A stretch of 64,000 bases of DNA, taken from Sphingobacteriales bacterium 44-15 (GTDB taxonomy: Bacteria; Bacteroidota; Bacteroidia; Chitinophagales; Chitinophagaceae). Shown piece by piece: positions 34,640 through 42,474 of this stretch. Location: contig MKWG01000031.1 in the NCBI GenBank assembly GCA_001899685.1, positions 2,355 to 66,354 of the forward strand, read 5' to 3'. Position 1 is the stretch's first letter; each line of letters starts with the position of its first letter. Made by a program: the position numbers and the translations under genes. The notes beneath the pieces are model-generated. The model was not told where the DNA came from and searched no databases. It saw only the letters and a list, made by a program, of their open reading frames with translations.

Positions 34640-35386
34640 ATGACAAAGAGAGCAATTATCATTGATGATGAAAGACTGGCGAGGGCTGAATTAAAAAAAT
34701 TATTGCAGGATCATCCCGAAATAGAAGTTATTGCCGAGGCGGCAAATGCCAATGAGGGCATTGAAAAAATAGAGCACATGGTACCCGACCTGGTATTTCT
34801 TGATATACAGATGCCCGGGAAAACCGGTTTTGACCTGCTTACAGAAATAGACAGGATGCCGCAGGTAATCTTTACCACTGCTTATGATGAATATGCCTTA
34901 AAAGCATTCGAAGTAAATGCATTGGATTATCTCCTGAAGCCTGTAGAGCCCAAGCGCCTGGCAGATGCATTGCATAAGCTGGAGTATGCAGAAGAAAGAG
35001 AAGCAGTTGGAGCAACCGCTCAGGGCGGTTCGATAGTAAATCGCGGTGTGCTTGGCGAGAACGACCAGGTATTTGTAAAGGATGGCGAACGTTGCTGGTT
35101 TGTAAAACTGAGCGAAATAAGGCTTTTTGAAAGCGTGGGTAATTATGCGAAAGTATTTTTCAGCACACACAAGCCTCTGATCCTGAAATCACTTAATGCA
35201 CTTGAAGAAAGACTTGATGAAAAAGTTTTTTTTCGCGCCAATCGTAAACATATTGTCAATCTCCGTATGATAGAAAGAGTAGAGCCATATTTTAACGGGG
35301 GGCTGTTGCTGGAAATTAAAGGCGGTGAAAAAATTGAAGTAAGCCGAAGACAGGCGGTGAAATTTAAGGAGATGATGAGCCTTTAA
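34640..35386 (+). CDS. LytTR-family response regulator
   Basis: A 248-residue two-domain regulator. The receiver domain has the acidic pair D9-D10, the phospho-acceptor D55 in PDLVFLDIQMPG, and the TTAYDEYALKAFEVNALDYLLKP region with the conserved Lys. The C-terminal LytTR DNA-binding domain runs from about residue 140 (GERCWFVKLSEIRLFESVGNY) to FRANRKHIVNLRMIERVEP and ends GGEKIEVSRRQAVKFKEMM. The ATG at 34640 is the start that gives a normal N-terminus; upstream open sequence is repeat. It is presumably activated by the kinase at 33435-34532. Its targets are not visible. Confidence 0.92.
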   Translation: MTKRAIIIDDERLARAELKKLLQDHPEIEVIAEAANANEGIEKIEHMVPDLVFLDIQMPGKTGFDLLTEIDRMPQVIFTTAYDEYALKAFEVNALDYLLKPVEPKRLADALHKLEYAEEREAVGATAQGGSIVNRGVLGENDQVFVKDGERCWFVKLSEIRLFESVGNYAKVFFSTHKPLILKSLNALEERLDEKVFFRANRKHIVNLRMIERVEPYFNGGLLLEIKGGEKIEVSRRQAVKFKEMMSL

Positions 35387-35412
35387 AGATTTGAAATTTA
35401 AGATTTGAGATT
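35387..35412. repeat. Short period-7 array (AGATTTN)
   Basis: AGATTTG, AAATTTA, AGATTTG and AGATTGT follow directly after the response-regulator stop codon. It is the shortest of the period-7 arrays and sits between convergent genes. Confidence 0.55.
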
Positions 35413-35432
35413 GTCACAGGTTTCGGGATGCA

Positions 35433-36347
35433 TCAATTAAATGCAGGGATCAGCTCCATTTGTTGCATCCAGTATACACACCTGCCAAACCATTCATCAA
35501 AAGAGGGCGCAGTAAGGAACCCATGTTCTCCCTTCGCATAAATATGCAGCCCGGCGGTTACGCCGTTGCGTTGAAGAGCAGCATAAAAAGAAAGGCTGTT
35601 GGCTACAGGCACTACTATATCGGCGTTGGAGTGTACCAGAAAAGCAGGAGGTGTTGCGCCGGTAACATACAGCTCATTGGAAAAGCGAAGTATCTGTTGC
35701 TCCGTAATGGTGTCACCCAGTAAGTTATTGCGCGAGCCGGTGTGTCCTATGCTATCGGTAAAACTGATCACCGGGTTGATGAGCAGCATAAAACCGGGGC
35801 GAAGGTCGGCGGCTTTTGCATTCTCAATCAAAACCTCATCGTAATGCGTACCTGCAGTAGCAGCCAGGTGTCCTCCTGCAGAAAATCCCATGATACCGAT
35901 CTTTTGCGGATCAATATTCCACCGACCCGCCTTTTGCCGGACCAACTGAATGGCGCGCTGCGCATCCTGCAGCGGACCGATGGATCTGTCTTTCATGGTT
36001 TTGGCGGAAGGGAGCCTGTACTTCAAAACAAAAGCAGCCACGCCCAGCCGGCTGAAAGCACGGGCTACATCGCTCCCCTCACGTTTGGTAAGCAACACAT
36101 GATATCCGCCGCCGGGACAAATAATAACAGCCGTACCATTTGCTTTATCCTTTGGCGGAAGAAAAACAGTAAGCGTTGGAACGGATACCTTGAAAGTGAG
36201 TGAATCTACCTGGTCATTGGCTTCCTTAAATTCTTCATTGGCAGCGTCTGTTGCATTGGGAATATTCCCGATGTATAAAGGAATTTCCTGCTGTGCGAAG
36301 CAACAATGTACGGCTAATATAAAAAGTAAAGCAAAACGGTATAACAT
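35433..36347 (-). CDS. Secreted alpha/beta-hydrolase (acetyl-esterase-like)
   Basis: A 304-residue protein with a signal peptide (residues 1-18, ending CFAQQ). The oxyanion segment is VIICPGGGYHVL, the nucleophile elbow GFSAGG, and the Asp and His lie in VHSNADIVVPV and KGEHGFL. This is the layout of carbohydrate (xylan/pectin) acetyl-esterases and BD-FAE-type esterases of Bacteroidota. The natural ester is not known. It stands alone, convergent with the LytTR gene, and begins right beside a decayed AlbA_2 gene. Confidence 0.82.
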   Translation of the reverse strand: MLYRFALLFILAVHCCFAQQEIPLYIGNIPNATDAANEEFKEANDQVDSLTFKVSVPTLTVFLPPKDKANGTAVIICPGGGYHVLLTKREGSDVARAFSRLGVAAFVLKYRLPSAKTMKDRSIGPLQDAQRAIQLVRQKAGRWNIDPQKIGIMGFSAGGHLAATAGTHYDEVLIENAKAADLRPGFMLLINPVISFTDSIGHTGSRNNLLGDTITEQQILRFSNELYVTGATPPAFLVHSNADIVVPVANSLSFYAALQRNGVTAGLHIYAKGEHGFLTAPSFDEWFGRCVYWMQQMELIPAFN

Positions 36348-36384
36348 GTTGTCAGATCAATTTTATTTGAGAATAGTATTCTTA

Positions 36385-36735
36385 TACAAGCTGATAGTTC
36401 TGTATAGGTGATCTTCTTGTTCTCTTTTATGGCATTGATCATTTTTTGCTGATTAGGGGAAAGTTTTTCACTCACGTTTTCGCTCACGTTTTCCATGTCT
36501 TGTCTTCTGCTGCATATAGGATATAGACACATGCAAACCATTAAGAAATTCCTCTCCATTTCTGCAATGTTTCTGCACCAATAGTAAACCCCTTAACAGG
36601 CTTTCCTTTCCCATCAAGGCCTATATATACTTTTCCGCCACTGGTATTAGCAAAAGCAGATAGTGTTTCAATAACCCCATCGCCAAAACTGCTTTTTAGC
36701 TCAGTACTTTTGTTTTCTTTTAATAAAACCGGCAT
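36385..36735 (-). pseudogene. Internally deleted AlbA_2-domain / wHTH protein remnant
   Basis: The first part (36541-36735) starts MPVLLKENKSTELKSSFGDG and continues to SGGKVYIGLDGKGKPVKGFT, the N-terminus of Schlafen/AlbA_2-type ATP-binding regulators. It stops after about 64 residues at QKWRGIS. In another frame just beyond lies NVSEKLSPNQQKMINAIKEN and KKITYTEL, the C-terminal winged-helix region of the same family. The whole middle (some 300 residues) is missing. The remnant ends next to the esterase start codon. Confidence 0.7.
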
Positions 36736-36874
36736 CCGTGAATTATTAGTTTTTACTACTACCTATTCAATAAATAAGAAAGATGAAAATTTCTTTAAAC
36801 TTAAGAAAGAAATGGGTAGGATGAATTTTATCAGGCATAAATCTGTCCGTGTCTGATACGTAAATATGGAAAGG

Positions 36875-36915
36875 GGTTTCCAACCTTCCGAAGGTTCGGA
36901 AGAAGATTGGAAACC
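36875..36915. repeat. Nested hairpin
   Basis: Outer arms GGTTTCCAA and TTGGAAACC enclose inner arms CTTCCGAA and TTCGGAAG. It lies in the 36736-37122 spacer, next to the GC-rich repeat at 36921. It looks like a separate small palindromic element. Confidence 0.6.
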
Positions 36916-36920
36916 TCTTT

Positions 36921-37060
36921 GTGGTCTTTGCCTGCCCGACCAGGCATTCAGGCGGGCGTAATTCCTTAGCGCCCTTTGCGGTAAAAAAATTAACCGCAAA
37001 GGAAGTACAAAGCCTGCCTGTCGGCAGTCAGGTTTTTCGCCCGCCTGAATGATCTTCAGA
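36921..37060. repeat. GC-rich hairpin/GCAAAG repeat, copy 2
   Basis: GTCTTTGCCTGCCCGACCAGG and TTCAGGCGGGCGTAA form the GC-rich hairpin head. CCGCAAAGGAAGTACAAAGC follows, then GCCTGCCTGTCGGCAGTCAG and CGCCCGCCTGAATGATC. It is a rearranged member of the family at 57702 and 62280. An open frame across it (36763-37113) is repeat sequence, not a gene. Confidence 0.6.
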
Positions 37061-37122
37061 TCGGTATATCCCATGTTTTGCAGGCGCGCCTGCTGGACCA
37101 ATTTGAAATACACCCCCTTTAT

Positions 37123-40100
37123 CTATTTCACCACGTTTATTACCCCTTTCATGGTTTGCCAGTGGCCGGGAAAGGAGCATATAAAAGGATATTCGCCCGG
37201 CTTGCGGGGCGCTTTAAAGTCAAGCCTGAAATTTTTTCCGCTGCTTACGAGTGGCATAGCAAATAACACTTCCGGGATATTGGGAATAAAGCTCTTTTCA
37301 TAGCCGTCTTTTTGTGCTGCCATTGCTTCTGCTGCCTTTCCTGCTTTTTCGGTACTGCCCGGTGTAAGGATCACTACATTATGGGGCATACCATCTGTAT
37401 TTTCAAAGATCAGCGCAATCTCTCTGCCTGCGGTAACAGTAATGGAAGTTTTATCGAAAGCCATCCTGCCGGACACCGCGGTTAAACGGATCACTGTCTT
37501 CCCCGGAATGGAAACTTCTGATGTTTGTGCCTCTACGACAGAAGTCTGAAGACTTTTTCTAAAAGCAGTTACGGCTGCTGCATCCTTTAATTCGTTGTAG
37601 TCATTATCAGTAAGCGCCTTGTAAGCATATTTTGGCCAGGTAGGATCATCGGTGATAAAGCCGGGAACCTGTAATTCCTTTTCACTGGAAAGGGAACTGA
37701 GCAAACGGCGGGCTTTTTCCGGCTCATTGGCCAGGAAATACTTATCTTTTTTAAACATAGCCATCCATACAGGCTGTAAATACCTGAAGGCCTGCTGTAA
37801 TGCATAATCAATATAATAATCGGTAGGCAGTGTTGTTGTTGCCAGCAAAGCGTTGACAGCCTCTTCCGTATTAAAATAGCTTAAGGATACAATAGCCTGC
37901 AGCCTTACATTAGCCGAACTGTCCTGCGACATACGGATAAGTCCGGGCGCCGCGTCTTTTATAGCATCTCTCCAGTAAAACAAAACCCTTGTGGCGGCGG
38001 TTCTTATATGCGGATCTTTGCTTTTCAATAATTCATCCAGCAATTTTTCATCAGGCACATTGAACTGCTGGTATACCCATAAAGCTTCTAACCTGTTCTG
38101 CTCATAATCTTTGTCATTAACATCCAGCGCCGCGATCCATTTTTGCAAAGCAGGGATAACCGTTTCAGCAGGCAATTGCCTGAGCTGCGTGCGGACCCTG
38201 TACCGCAGCCTGTTCTCGTATGCCTTAAGCTGATCAAGTAGTTGTTCTATGGTAAGCTTTGTAAGATCAACGACCGGTGATAGTTTTTTGTTTTTATAGG
38301 TGATCCTCCATATCCGGCCATGGGTATGATCGCGCAGGGTATCGCGCAATGCTCTTTCTCCATGATTGATGACAGGATTGTACCAGTCTGCCACATACAA
38401 AGCGCCGTCGGGGCCAAACTGCAGATCAACCGGTCGGAAGTTGGGGTCTGTGGATTGAAGCAGCGGTGCTGTTTCATGAGCCATGATGCCGCTGCCATCT
38501 TCGTGTATACGGTGCTGTTTGATGCCCTGGAAACCGATGAAAGTGTTGAAGAGCACATTGCCCTGGACTTCATCGGGAAAGTTGTTGCTGGAGATGATCT
38601 CGGTACCGCAGGTCTTGGGTTTTGCAGACGATGTTAAAAAGTCTTTCATGCCAGTCAGTTTCCGGGGATAGCTGGTCGCTACCGTCAGCGGCGGTGCAAA
38701 ATAGTTCATACCGGTAGACACATCGCTTATGATCTGCGTGCCGTTGCGGGCAAATACATTTCCCCAGGGATTAGCATAGGGATAAGAAACATAGGATTCT
38801 AGTTTTTGCGTGAGCGGTTCAAAGCGCCAGGTAACGCCGTAGTCTCCCCGTTGCGGTCCGTAAGGTGTTTCCACCTGCGAGTGCAAAAAAGTGCCTGTAT
38901 GCCAGTACAGCGCACCATCGGGTCCCCATGTATAAGTATCTATGGAATGATGCACGTCTTCCGTTCCAAACCCGTGCAGTATGATCTCTTTCTGATCTGC
39001 TTTTCCATCTCCATCGGTATCTTTTAGAAACAATATATTCGGCGGCTGTGATACATACACTCCTCCATTGCCCAGCGCTATGCTGGTAGGCAGGTACAGG
39101 CTGTCTGCAAAAATGGTTTCCTTATCGGCGATGCCATCGCCATTGCTGTCTTCGAGAACAACAATTTTATCATTGGGCTGTGCACCCGGCAAGTATTGCG
39201 GATAGGAAGCCATATCTGCAACCCATAACCTGCCCTGCGGATCGAAAGTCATTTTTACCGGGTTGGTGAGCGAGAAATCCGCCTCAGATGCAAAGAGATT
39301 GATCTCGTATCCTTCAGGCAAAATAAACTGGTCTGTGCCTGGTTTCTTTATTACAGCTTTGTCTATTGGTATATACTGGATAGTATCATTTAATATTTTA
39401 TCCGCCTGCACAAAATGATCGGCATTGTCTTTTTTGCTTTGCGCCCACACAATGCTGTCTAATCGGGTGACCATGTTATTCAATTTTGCCAGCTCGTGGG
39501 GATAGGAGATCGGCCCGCCGGGCGGCTGCACCCAGGGCTCCTTGCGCCGGCCTACAATATACTCGCTGTTCACCGCCCTGTACAAATAAAAGAACTGCCG
39601 GTTTTTCCAGTCAATTATTTTTTTCAGGTTTGCCGTGTATGCATCAGACTTCCATGTGCTGACCGGAAGTGCCAGCGACCCGGCCATTATTTCACTCACG
39701 GCTTTGTATCCTGCATCGTTAAGATGAATACCATTAATAGTGATGGAATCGGCGCCTGCCGACAGCTTTTTTGATGGTTCAAAAAGATTGATGAAAGGGA
39801 TATTCAATTTTTTTGCGACCTCCTGCATGCCTTCTGTATAAAGACTAAGGTTCTTATTATGCGCTGCCGGATCGGGCAAAAAGCCGCCCAGCTTTTCATG
39901 AGCGATGGGAGATACCAGTATAATTTCCGGAGAAGTATTACCATTATACTTTTGCTGTTGCAGGTGCTGCAGGTAAGCGATCAACTGTTGTTTAAAGCTG
40001 TCAAGGCTGTCGGGTCCTTTAAACGCTTCATTCAAACCATAGCAGGCAAAAATAATATCCGCTTTCAGCTTTGTAAGGTATTCATCCTGTGAAGGAAAAT

Positions 40101-40374
40101 TCAAAGGGCGGGAACGGGTATTGATCTCATCCCCGCTCCATCCCAGGTTCCTTACGGTTAGATCGCGATCGGGAAAGCTCGCATACAACAACGGCTCAAA
40201 GTAGTTGTAGTACTGCAACCGCTCCGCGAAAGTGTTTCCTATAAACACAATATAACTGTGGGGCTGAGGGTCAAGCCGGTGAACTACATGCTCTTTTACG
40301 GAGCAGGAAAATAAAAGAAAAGTGCAGAAGAATAATATACGACAAGGGAGAGAGAGCATGTATTTTGAAGGCAT
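37123..40374 (-). CDS. Four-domain lipoprotein: SGNH hydrolase, dehydrogenase-type beta-propeller, HEAT repeats, cupredoxin
   Basis: A 1083-residue secreted lipoprotein (lipobox LLFSC, Cys at about 24). Residues about 40-235 form an SGNH/GDSL-like domain (IVFIGNTFAERL, the NLGWSGDE block, GIHLNDAGYKAVSE), with the usual GDS Ser position reading GNT. Residues about 350-700 are the propeller of membrane-bound dehydrogenase/PVC-type proteins (LPEGYEINLFASE, FDPQGRLWVADM, FGPDGALYVADWYNP). HEAT-like helices follow (about 710-930). The last 110 residues are a blue-copper domain with His in DGMPHNVVIL and Cys, His, Met in FICSFPGHWQTMKG. The heme CxxCH domain common in relatives is absent; the copper domain takes its place. 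A role in oxidising sugars with electron transfer through copper is inferred. Confidence 0.8.
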   Translation of the reverse strand: MPSKYMLSLPCRILFFCTFLLFSCSVKEHVVHRLDPQPHSYIVFIGNTFAERLQYYNYFEPLLYASFPDRDLTVRNLGWSGDEINTRSRPLNFPSQDEYLTKLKADIIFACYGLNEAFKGPDSLDSFKQQLIAYLQHLQQQKYNGNTSPEIILVSPIAHEKLGGFLPDPAAHNKNLSLYTEGMQEVAKKLNIPFINLFEPSKKLSAGADSITINGIHLNDAGYKAVSEIMAGSLALPVSTWKSDAYTANLKKIIDWKNRQFFYLYRAVNSEYIVGRRKEPWVQPPGGPISYPHELAKLNNMVTRLDSIVWAQSKKDNADHFVQADKILNDTIQYIPIDKAVIKKPGTDQFILPEGYEINLFASEADFSLTNPVKMTFDPQGRLWVADMASYPQYLPGAQPNDKIVVLEDSNGDGIADKETIFADSLYLPTSIALGNGGVYVSQPPNILFLKDTDGDGKADQKEIILHGFGTEDVHHSIDTYTWGPDGALYWHTGTFLHSQVETPYGPQRGDYGVTWRFEPLTQKLESYVSYPYANPWGNVFARNGTQIISDVSTGMNYFAPPLTVATSYPRKLTGMKDFLTSSAKPKTCGTEIISSNNFPDEVQGNVLFNTFIGFQGIKQHRIHEDGSGIMAHETAPLLQSTDPNFRPVDLQFGPDGALYVADWYNPVINHGERALRDTLRDHTHGRIWRITYKNKKLSPVVDLTKLTIEQLLDQLKAYENRLRYRVRTQLRQLPAETVIPALQKWIAALDVNDKDYEQNRLEALWVYQQFNVPDEKLLDELLKSKDPHIRTAATRVLFYWRDAIKDAAPGLIRMSQDSSANVRLQAIVSLSYFNTEEAVNALLATTTLPTDYYIDYALQQAFRYLQPVWMAMFKKDKYFLANEPEKARRLLSSLSSEKELQVPGFITDDPTWPKYAYKALTDNDYNELKDAAAVTAFRKSLQTSVVEAQTSEVSIPGKTVIRLTAVSGRMAFDKTSITVTAGREIALIFENTDGMPHNVVILTPGSTEKAGKAAEAMAAQKDGYEKSFIPNIPEVLFAMPLVSSGKNFRLDFKAPRKPGEYPFICSFPGHWQTMKGVINVVK

Positions 40375-40467
40375 AAGCGCTATTAAATTAATGATTGTGT
40401 GTATTTCTCCTGTAATAATGATCTGCGATTAAAGATAGAACAATCGCGGTCAACCGCAAGGATGGTT

Positions 40468-40575
40468 GAGTCAATCAAATGATATTATCGTGAAAGGTGA
40501 GAGGATAAAGGTGAGAGGAAGTTCTCGTCTCTCCTTTATCCTCTCACGCTTCCCGTCTCACGTTTGACAATAAGT
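40468..40575. repeat. Heptad-family hairpin repeat, copy 5
   Basis: GTGAAAGGTGAGAGGATAAA and GGTGAGAGG (left), against CTCCTTTATCCTCTCACGCT and TCCCGTCTCACGTTTGACA (right), form a long hairpin of heptamers. It begins with GAGTCAATCAAATGATATTA, the reversed end motif. It separates the four-domain lipoprotein gene from the gene-fragment region; its right end abuts the stop of the SDR fragment. Confidence 0.75.
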
Positions 40576-40715
40576 TAAAATGTAATAGGCAGTCCGCCAT
40601 CTACCGTAATAACAGACCCGGTAATATAAGAGCATCCGGTCCTGCAAGAAAACAAGCGACGCCTGCCACTTCTTCCGGGCAACCGGCACGCTTTAATGAC
40701 AGATACCCGTATTAT
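40575..40715 (-). pseudogene. C-terminal fragment of a short-chain dehydrogenase, frameshifted
   Basis: The last codons read GCSYITGSVITVDGGLPITF followed by a stop, the classical C-terminus of SDR family oxidoreductases. The preceding SDR segment (SLKRAGCPEEVAGVACFLAG) is in a different frame, so a small indel lies near 40640. Nothing of the Rossmann fold or the catalytic YxxxK remains. It ends directly at the repeat at 40468-40575. Confidence 0.8.
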
Positions 40716-40759
40716 ATAGTTTGCTGATTTTGGTATGGGATGTTAATGGTCAGCTTTCC

Positions 40760-40876
40760 CTAGTAAATACTTTTCGAATGGTATACCTTATCTTCTTTGG
40801 CATTTCTTACCGAAATGGTAAATCCTTTCTGTAATGCATAAGCCCCATATTGTCCTTTCTTATTGAGCGCTACAAA
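40760..40876 (-). pseudogene. Duplicated 3' end of the glycosylasparaginase gene
   Basis: The last 37 residues (FVALNKKGQYGAYALQKGFT and ISVRNAKEDKVYHSKSIY before the stop) are identical in protein sequence to the end of the intact asparaginase gene at 42475-43497. The DNA differs at several synonymous positions, for example TTTACCATTTCGGTA against TTTACTATTTCTGTA, and TAG against TAA as stop. Homology ends abruptly at about 40876. Confidence 0.9.
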
Positions 40877-41175
40877 GCATAGTCTATAAATAGGCAATAA
40901 CTGAACTTCAAAGCGTTTTGTGAGCTAAATAATCTTTACAATCGTACTTCTTATAAGTATAAGCAGAAATCCTGTGTTCGCAAAAACTTCAGTTTCTTAA
41001 GCAGTCTTGAGAGTTTAAATATCAGCATCTAAAGTGTTGATCTGGCTTAAATTTAGTCATCTACATAAAGATGCCTAACTTGAACAGCCTATCCTGTTGT
41101 CGCGTAAAGTTCCAAAATACCCCCCATAAAATATAGAATACTCATGAGAGTTTTGGGTTAAATAGAGAGTAAAAA
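40877..41175. other. 299-base AT-rich unassigned stretch inside the fragment region
   Basis: No gene, repeat or promoter could be assigned. All frames are interrupted. It is likely further decayed coding sequence between the asparaginase fragment and the small secreted-protein gene. Confidence 0.4.
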
Positions 41176-41619
41176 TCACAGTTCTCCAACTTTACCATGT
41201 ATTTTTAGAAGGCACTCCTTGTCATTCTGCTTTACTTGTAAGGTCCCTTGGAATAATGAATAATAGTCATCAAATTTTCCAACCTTTTTTATCTTAAGTC
41301 TTACTTCATAATCATTGCCCAGGAAGATATCAGTATATTGGTCTTTATTTAACCTATTTCGTTTTGTTCTTTTTAAATAAACGTTTTTATTATTAATGGT
41401 AAAAAATCCGATGTCTTTTGAACTAACAATAAAAATAAAATTATTTGACTCAATCGGAATTGAATCTAAGGTAAAATAACTGCAGCCTCCGTCTAATTTT
41501 ATTCCATAGTTTTTAATTACATCAAGGTGGAGTGTATTTTTACTTTGTGAAAACCCATGAAAAAAAGACAAACAAAAAAACACAACTAAAACTCTCCCAA
41601 TTAATGTAGCTGATTTCAT
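41176..41619 (-). CDS. Small secreted protein, candidate periplasmic immunity protein
   Basis: A 147-residue protein not recognised as a named family. A clear signal peptide (GRVLVVFFCLSFFHGFSQS, cleaved near residue 25) is followed by a beta-rich mature part of about 120 residues, rich in Lys and Asn, with two Cys (GGCSYF and KECLLKI). Codon use is more AT-rich than neighbouring genes, a sign of transfer. It starts 16 bases after the stop of the amidase-like fragment at 41636-41854, the spacing of a toxin-immunity pair. Since Tae4 amidases attack peptidoglycan, a periplasmic inhibitor is expected; that role is inference. Confidence 0.55.
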   Translation of the reverse strand: MKSATLIGRVLVVFFCLSFFHGFSQSKNTLHLDVIKNYGIKLDGGCSYFTLDSIPIESNNFIFIVSSKDIGFFTINNKNVYLKRTKRNRLNKDQYTDIFLGNDYEVRLKIKKVGKFDDYYSLFQGTLQVKQNDKECLLKIHGKVGEL

Positions 41620-41635
41620 ATAATTTAATTTTCAC

Positions 41636-41854
41636 TTAGCAATTAGGCAATGCCCAAAGTCTGATTTGATATACACCTCCTTCAGCATTAAAATAACAAT
41701 GCCCAACACCACCAACACAACTATAGCCATCAAATAAAGAAGCGTGTCCGAGTGCTCCAAATGATGCTGGTAGAGAAGCTTGCATCAAATATATGCCACG
41801 ATAACCCGTAAGTGGTGCACATTTGGCTAAAGATTTCAGAAAAAAATATGCTTT
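41636..41854 (-). pseudogene. C-terminal fragment of a Tae4-like peptidoglycan amidase toxin
   Basis: On the minus strand 72 residues are open up to the stop at 41636. The readable part is GYRGIYLMQASLP, then ASFGALGHASLFDGYSC, VGGVGHCYFNAEGGVYQIRL and WALPNC. The GHASLFDG motif matches the catalytic-His segment of type VI amidase effector 4 (GHxDLWxG), and the final LW strand also fits. The half with the catalytic Cys is missing: the frame closes upstream and the opposite-strand fragment at 41823-42473 begins there. The family call rests on motif reading only. Confidence 0.55.
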
Positions 41855-42473
41855 TCAAAATTGCAAAATAAGCAGTGAAGATTTAAAAAACATTCCAGAG
41901 CTTTTTTATGATTCCGCAATTACCGATATCACCCAGGAATATCTGCCAGTTTCTAATGTACAAGTAAATATAAAGGATGTTTCAGCAGAAAAAAAGTACG
42001 TATACCTTGGTGTATTAAATGGAAAATATTGGCAAACTGTTCAAATTGCCCCAATAATCGGCAATAGGGCAGAGTTCAAATCAATGTCCAATAATATTTT
42101 ATACACCCCCCTATTTTTTGAAACGAATAAAATTATTTTGGCTGGCAATGCATTCCTTTTAGACGATAATGGTCTACAACAACCGTTGACAGTTAGTACT
42201 GAAGAGAAAACAGTTGTGAGGTTAAGGACAGACAGAATAAATTGGCTTGAGCCTAATGAAGTTTGTCATTTGATTTATTGGGATGGAAGCGACTGGATGC
42301 CAACAGGGGAAAGCCAAATATTTAATAATAAAACCAAAGAAATTGTTTTTATTGACATCCCATCCAACACAATGTATAGAATAATTAACGATGATAGAAT
42401 CAAAAATCAGGAATCAAATTATGGAAGGCCATTTATTTTTAATAAGCGCATCGGAAAATTCCTTGATTATTAG
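41823..42473 (+). pseudogene. C-terminal fragment of a transglutaminase/discoidin-type secreted protein
   Basis: An open frame of 216 residues with no signal peptide and only a TTG to start from. Its sequence (ITDITQEYLPVSNVQVNIKD, KKYVYLGVLNGKYWQTVQIA, VCHLIYWDGSDWMPTGESQI, PFIFNKRIGKFLDY) resembles the C-terminal beta domains of large Bacteroidota lipoproteins with a transglutaminase-like core. The N-terminal catalytic part is absent. Base composition is AT-rich relative to the flanks. It stops one base before the stop codon of the convergent asparaginase gene. A short stand-alone gene is the alternative. Confidence 0.5.
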
Positions 42474-42474
42474 A

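Noticed and set aside
36763-37113. 116-residue minus-strand open frame
   Set aside because: Made of the GC-rich hairpin/GCAAAG repeat and the nested hairpin.
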